From JANFXS01 sp022791155 (GTDB lineage Bacteria; Bacillota; Clostridia; Lachnospirales; Anaerotignaceae): a DNA stretch of 35,863 nucleotides. Made by a program: the position numbers and the translations under genes. The notes beneath the pieces were generated by a model. That model ran no database searches. It was not told the origin of the DNA and worked only from the letters and a program-made list of their open reading frames with translations. Each line of letters opens with the position of its first letter. Positions within the stretch are counted from its first letter, which is position 1. The stretch lies in NCBI GenBank assembly GCA_949743895.1, contig CATJUX010000071.1:1-35863 (forward strand), written 5' to 3'. Shown here in pieces: positions 31,861 through 35,863 of the stretch.

Positions 31861-34144
31861 AATTGGCACAAGAGGAAGCGCGCTTGCCGTGAAACAGGCC
31901 GAAATTGTGGCTGAAGAAATTCAAAAAAAATGCGGCGTTTCATGCGAAATTGTGAAATTTTCAACAAAAGGTGACAGAATATTGGACAAGCCGCTTTTGG
32001 AATTTGGCGGAAAAGGCGTGTTTGTGACTGAAATAGAAAACGCCATAGCAAATGGCGAAATAGACATTGCCGTTCACAGCGGCAAAGATCTTCCGGCCGG
32101 GCTTTCAGATGGCCTTGAAATCATTGCCGTGCCTCCCCGCGGAAGTGCCGGTGACGTGTTCATAAAGCTGAAGGGCACAGAAAATGTCAAAACAATTGGC
32201 ACAGGAAGCTTGCGCCGCATACAACAGGGAAAAGAAATGTTCCCCAACGCCAATTTTGTTTCGATAAGAGGGAACATACAAACGCGTCTTTCAAAACTGA
32301 AAGACGGCACGTGTGACGGCGTCATTCTTGCGGCGGCCGCTTTGGAACGGCTCAACATAACAGACACAGAATATTGCATCACTCACATCTCCACAGATTC
32401 ATTCATTCCCGCGGCGGCTCAGGGGACAATTGCCGTTGAAGGGAAGCCGGAAGGAGCTGTTTTTGAAATTGTGTCTCAAATCAATCATCACGAAACATGG
32501 CTGTGCTTCACAGCGGAAAGGCATGTTTTGAGCCTTCTTTCGGCCAACTGCCATTCAGCCGCCGGGGTTCATGCCCAAATTGAAAACGGTTTCATGACAA
32601 TGAAAGGCTTTTGCGGCAAAAGCGGAATCAAAACAGTGACCGAAAAAGCCGAAAATTTCATGCGCGCGGCCAAAAAGCTTGCGCAAGCCATACAGTCTGA
32701 AAACTGTGTATACATTGTTGGCGCGGGCTGCGGCACGTGGGATTTGATAACTGTGAGAGGCATTGAGCTCATCAAAAATTGCGACACAATTATATATGAC
32801 AGCCTCATCGACAAAAGCTTGTTATCCCATGCAAAAAAAGACTGCCGCATAATATTCGTTGGAAAGCGCGGACACAGCCCGCACATAAGTCAGGAGCAAA
32901 TCAATTCCACATTGATTGACGAAGCAAAAAAAGGCGGGAAAATTGTGCGCCTGAAAGGCGGCGATCCTTTTGTTTTTGGCCGTGGCGGCGAAGAAGCGCT
33001 GTGTTTGAAAAAAGCCGGCATACCCTTTGAAGTTGTCCCCGGCGTGACAAGCTCAACTGCCGCGGCGCTTTTTGCCGGCATACCCGTGACCCACAGGGGC
33101 ACAAGCCAAAGTTTCACCGTTGTGACGGGGCGCACAGCCAACGGGTTTGACGGCGAAAATTTCAAAACACTTGCAGCGCTTGAGGGCACTCTTGTTTTTG
33201 TCATGGGCGTTGGAAACGTGAGGCAAATTGCCAAAAAACTGATTGAAAACGGAAAAAGCCCTCAAACACAGTGCGCCGTCATTATGAACGGCGGCTTCCA
33301 CAACATGAAAACAGTGAAAGCTGAACTTTGCTCCATAGCTGATGAAACAGAAAAAGCCAAAATCGGGGCGCCCGCTGTGATTGTTGTTGGCCCTGTGTGC
33401 TCACTGGATTTTTCAAAAACAGTCAAAAAGCCGCTTGACGGCGTGACTGTTGGCGTGACAGGGACAAGCGAATTTGCCAAAAAGCTTTCTTCACTGCTTT
33501 GGCAGGAAGGGGCCAAAACATATGACGCCTGCACAATGAGCGTTTGTGAAACCAAAAATAGTTCCAAATTGGAAAAAGCTTTGGCAAACATAAATGAATA
33601 TTCATGCATAGCATTCACATCTTCCAACGCTGTCAAAACATTCTTCAAAACAATGCGTGACAGCGGCAAAGACATACGTTCCCTTGGGAACATAACCTTT
33701 GCCGCCATTGGAGCCGGAACGGCGGCAACGCTCAGGGAGCACGGCATAACGGCCGACATTGTGCCCGAAGAATACACAAGCCGTTGCCTTGGAAAAATCA
33801 TTGGCGAAAAATTTTCCCAAAACGAAAAAATACTCATTCCGCGTGCCGCCAACGCAAGCCCCGAACTCACAAAACAGCTCAAAAATTATGAAGAAATTGA
33901 AATATACACACTTGAGCATTCAAAAAGCGTTGACGTCACAAAAGCAGATTTCATAACATTTGCCAGTGCAAAAGGCGTTGAAACCTTTTTTGAAAACCAA
34001 AGTCTAAACGGTGCAAAAGCAATTGCCATTGGCCCCGTCACGGCAAACGCGCTTCGCGAAAAAGGCGTTGAAAACATGGCCGTTGCCGAAAACTGCACTG
34101 CCGAATCAATTGTCAAAAAAATAATTTTGGAGGCACAAACATGA
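31850..34144 (+). CDS. HemC-CobA-HemD triple fusion (porphobilinogen deaminase, uroporphyrinogen III methyltransferase and synthase)
   Basis: This 764-residue protein joins three consecutive enzymes. Residues 1-285 are porphobilinogen deaminase: IGTRGSALAVKQAE, catalytic Asp80 in AVHSGKDLP, and Cys234 in SANCHSAAG for the dipyrromethane cofactor. Residues 286-525 are SAM-dependent uroporphyrinogen III methyltransferase (VRLKGGDPFVFGRGGEE, then the VPGVTSSTAAALFAGIP segment). Residues 526-764 are uroporphyrinogen III synthase (weakly conserved; FTSSNAVKTF, FASAKGVETF). In the methyltransferase the usual GAGPGDPDLLT is GAGCGTWDLIT, an odd change. CobA-HemD fusions are common in clostridia; adding HemC is less so. 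No frameshift or stop separates the parts. The gene overlaps neighbours at both ends. Confidence 0.93.
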   Translation: MKIRIGTRGSALAVKQAEIVAEEIQKKCGVSCEIVKFSTKGDRILDKPLLEFGGKGVFVTEIENAIANGEIDIAVHSGKDLPAGLSDGLEIIAVPPRGSAGDVFIKLKGTENVKTIGTGSLRRIQQGKEMFPNANFVSIRGNIQTRLSKLKDGTCDGVILAAAALERLNITDTEYCITHISTDSFIPAAAQGTIAVEGKPEGAVFEIVSQINHHETWLCFTAERHVLSLLSANCHSAAGVHAQIENGFMTMKGFCGKSGIKTVTEKAENFMRAAKKLAQAIQSENCVYIVGAGCGTWDLITVRGIELIKNCDTIIYDSLIDKSLLSHAKKDCRIIFVGKRGHSPHISQEQINSTLIDEAKKGGKIVRLKGGDPFVFGRGGEEALCLKKAGIPFEVVPGVTSSTAAALFAGIPVTHRGTSQSFTVVTGRTANGFDGENFKTLAALEGTLVFVMGVGNVRQIAKKLIENGKSPQTQCAVIMNGGFHNMKTVKAELCSIADETEKAKIGAPAVIVVGPVCSLDFSKTVKKPLDGVTVGVTGTSEFAKKLSSLLWQEGAKTYDACTMSVCETKNSSKLEKALANINEYSCIAFTSSNAVKTFFKTMRDSGKDIRSLGNITFAAIGAGTAATLREHGITADIVPEEYTSRCLGKIIGEKFSQNEKILIPRAANASPELTKQLKNYEEIEIYTLEHSKSVDVTKADFITFASAKGVETFFENQSLNGAKAIAIGPVTANALREKGVENMAVAENCTAESIVKKIILEAQT

Positions 34145-35115
34145 AAAGATTCAGAAGACTTCGCACAAGCTGTGCAATGCGCCGTCTTGTCCGCGAAACG
34201 GAACTCTCCCCCGCTGACATGATATATCCAGTGTTCGTTGCCGAGGGCAAAAACATAAAAGAACCAATTGAATCAATGCCGGGGATATATCGCCATTCAA
34301 TTGACAAAATGGAGCCGCTGCTTCGCGAAATCAACGAAAGCGGCATAGGCGGCGTGCTCATATTTGGCGTGCCTTTGAAAAAAGACGAAACCGCAAGCGG
34401 CGCCCGAATCGCCAACGGCATAGCCCAAAGGGCCGCGCGCCACATAAAAGAAGTTTGCGGCAACATTGTTGTGATCGCCGACATATGCCTTTGTGAATAC
34501 ACAAGCCACGGCCACTGTGGAGTTGTGAAAAACGGCGAAATATTAAATGATGAAACGCTCCCTTTGCTTGCCGAAATGAGCGTGACAATGGCACAGGCCG
34601 GCGCCGACATAATTGCGCCCTCCGACATGATGGATGGCCGCGTTGGATACATCCGCCAAAAGCTTGACGAAAACGGCTTCACAAACACTCCAATAATGAG
34701 CTATAGCGCCAAATTTGCCTCGGCATATTATGGCCCTTTTCGCGAGGCCGCCGGCTCGGCCCCGGCTTTTGGCGACAGAAAAACATATCAAATGGATTTT
34801 CACAACGGCAATGAAGCCATGAGAGAAATTGCCTGCGACATTGAGGAAGGCTGTGACATAATAATGGTGAAGCCCGCGCTGGCATATCTGGACATAATAA
34901 GGCGCGCTGCATGTGAGTTCAACATGCCTTTGGCGGCATACAACGTGAGCGGCGAATATTCAATGGTGAAAGCCGCCTCCGCAAACGGCTGGATTGACGA
35001 AAGGCGTGTTGTGACCGAAAACCTCACGGCAATGAAGCGCGCCGGGGCAAAAATGATAATCACATATCACGCATTGGACATGGCAAAATGGCTGAATGAA
35101 AAACAACAGTTTTAG
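34141..35115 (+). CDS. hemB: Porphobilinogen synthase
   Basis: This 324-residue enzyme condenses two 5-aminolevulinate molecules to porphobilinogen. Schiff-base lysines are Lys191 (SYSAKFASAYYGPFR) and Lys244 (IMVKPALAYLD). Cys116, Cys118 and Cys126 in ICLCEYTSHGHCG form a zinc site, placing it with the zinc-dependent enzymes. It overlaps the fusion gene by ATGA and has GGAGG before its start. It is last in the operon in this window; hemL (aminotransferase) is not found here. A terminator follows. Confidence 0.96.
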   Translation: MKRFRRLRTSCAMRRLVRETELSPADMIYPVFVAEGKNIKEPIESMPGIYRHSIDKMEPLLREINESGIGGVLIFGVPLKKDETASGARIANGIAQRAARHIKEVCGNIVVIADICLCEYTSHGHCGVVKNGEILNDETLPLLAEMSVTMAQAGADIIAPSDMMDGRVGYIRQKLDENGFTNTPIMSYSAKFASAYYGPFREAAGSAPAFGDRKTYQMDFHNGNEAMREIACDIEEGCDIIMVKPALAYLDIIRRAACEFNMPLAAYNVSGEYSMVKAASANGWIDERRVVTENLTAMKRAGAKMIITYHALDMAKWLNEKQQF

Positions 35116-35142
35116 AGCTTGGGAATTTTTCAAAACCAAAAC

Positions 35143-35177
35143 GCCCTGTTTTCATTTGACAACAGGGCACATTTTTT
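35143..35177 (+). terminator. Terminator of the tetrapyrrole operon
   Basis: GCCCTGTT (35143-35150) with AACAGGGC (35161-35168), a 10-base loop, then ACATTTTTT. It starts 27 bases after the hemB stop. Confidence 0.9.
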
Positions 35178-35732
35178 ATGCAGTTTTTTGCTCTGTGAAT
35201 TTGAAAACGCTCAATTGTCTGCCGCAACTGAACAACTTCTTAATTTTGCAAAGGCACACTCACTCCAAAGGGAAGATGCCTGTGTTCATTGGTGTTGCAA
35301 ACGCCTGAATTGTCAATGCAAAAACATCAAGCTTGCAAATTGAATGACAAAAATTTTCCCTTTGAAGCTGGAAATTTGAGACAGACAAAAGCAGCTTAAG
35401 CTCAGTGAAAAAATATGTGCGGGCATGACAAAAGCCACATCAAACACATTTTCCGCCTCATGCCGTCTGCCTGTTCCAAATGCACACACTTTTGTCAACT
35501 GAACGCACTTTTGTGCCTGAAAACTTTCATTCACAAAATGCGAAACCAGTTTGCGCAATGCCTGCTCAACTCCATTTTTCCAAAAAACAAAAAGGATTTC
35601 CTGTCATCAGGGAATCCTTTTTTGAAACAACAAGTCTCGCCGGCGTTGTGCATGACAACGCGCTGTGCGGCCTTTGTTTTATAACACGGCGTTTAATGCC
35701 GCATTGTCAGAAAAAGTTTGGTCAAAGCGAAA
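35178..35732. other. Gene-free spacer
   Basis: No recognisable gene between hemB and the spore protein. Overlapping open frames have no ribosome binding sites. The only structure is the terminator at 35589-35623. Confidence 0.5.
35589..35623. terminator. Strong bidirectional terminator
   Basis: AAAAGGATTTCCTG pairs with CAGGGAATCCTTTT (one T-G pair) around the loop TCAT, flanked by A and T runs. It is probably the terminator of the spore protein gene on the minus strand. Confidence 0.8.
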
Positions 35733-35863
35733 TCACATAGTTGTTTTTCCGTTTGCCATAGATTTTTCCTGTGCTTCAATCATTTTTTTCACCATATATC
35801 CTCCCACATAGCCGTTTTGAGCGGAAGTGAGATCACCGTTGTAACCCTGTTTGAGAGGAACGC
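35733..35863 (-). CDS. Alpha/beta-type small acid-soluble spore protein, C-terminal part
   Basis: The last 42 residues of a minus-strand gene cut by the window edge read VPLKQGYNGDLTSAQNGYVG and continue GYMVKKMIEAQEKSMANGKTTM. GYNGxLTSxxxGxVGGxMVKKMIE is the second conserved block of alpha/beta SASPs, which coat and protect DNA in dormant spores. The N-terminal half is outside the window. This is the best evidence that the organism makes endospores. Transcription should be under the forespore sigma factor, but the promoter is not visible. Confidence 0.9.
   Translation of the reverse strand, partial: VPLKQGYNGDLTSAQNGYVGGYMVKKMIEAQEKSMANGKTTM

Overview
The window looks like chromosomal DNA of a spore-forming anaerobic clostridium (Bacillota, Clostridia). 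The evidence is an alpha/beta small acid-soluble spore protein cut by the right edge, a four-subunit 2-oxoacid:ferredoxin oxidoreductase, a two-subunit class I fumarase, LrgA/LrgB, a cobalamin/siroheme-type tetrapyrrole operon and strong Gram-positive ribosome binding sites. I cannot name the genus. Genes are of ordinary type but loosely packed: many spacers of 350-850 bases carry no recognisable gene, and coding density is roughly 70 percent.

Layout. Bases 1-600 hold a dispersed palindromic repeat and a small charged ORF. At 0.9-4.6 kb lie a YheO-type regulator, lrgAB and the fumarase pair. At 5-8.2 kb lie a large FtsA-like actin-fold protein and a zinc-ribbon membrane protein. At 8.7-11.6 kb ilvD and a GntR/FadR-type regulator are divergent, and a 19-base sequence repeated in their shared promoter region looks like an operator. 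At 12-14.2 kb are a DUF2156 protein and an Eis-like acetyltransferase. At 15-17.3 kb a PdxA2-type dehydrogenase and a DUF1537 kinase form a compact four-carbon acid sugar (threonate or erythronate) pathway. At 17.5-18.5 kb an HxlR regulator is divergent from a flavin oxidoreductase. At 19-19.6 kb a DIP1984-family gene is followed directly by a candidate structured RNA with a tRNA-like T arm. At 19.8-20.9 kb lie a DUF4177 gene, a decayed HxlR gene and a cysteine-rich membrane peptide.

At 21-24.2 kb an intracellular subtilase is followed by an AT-rich two-gene segment. That segment is flanked by a 135-base direct duplication of the subtilase tail and its terminator. At 24.2-27 kb is the kor/vor operon. 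Its strong promoter is divergent from an IclR regulator that has a long leader containing a multi-hairpin element and a partial second copy of that element. At 28.7-29.8 kb is a glycerate kinase. At 30.1-35.1 kb is a tightly overlapping tetrapyrrole operon: hemA, a precorrin-2 dehydrogenase, a HemC-CobA-HemD triple fusion and hemB. Together these take glutamyl-tRNA to precorrin-2/sirohydrochlorin except for the glutamate-1-semialdehyde aminotransferase step, which is not in the window.

The parts most worth following up are the two candidate structured RNAs (19421-19638 and 27214-27424), the duplicated subtilase tail around a foreign-looking gene pair, and the operator repeats between ilvD and gntR.
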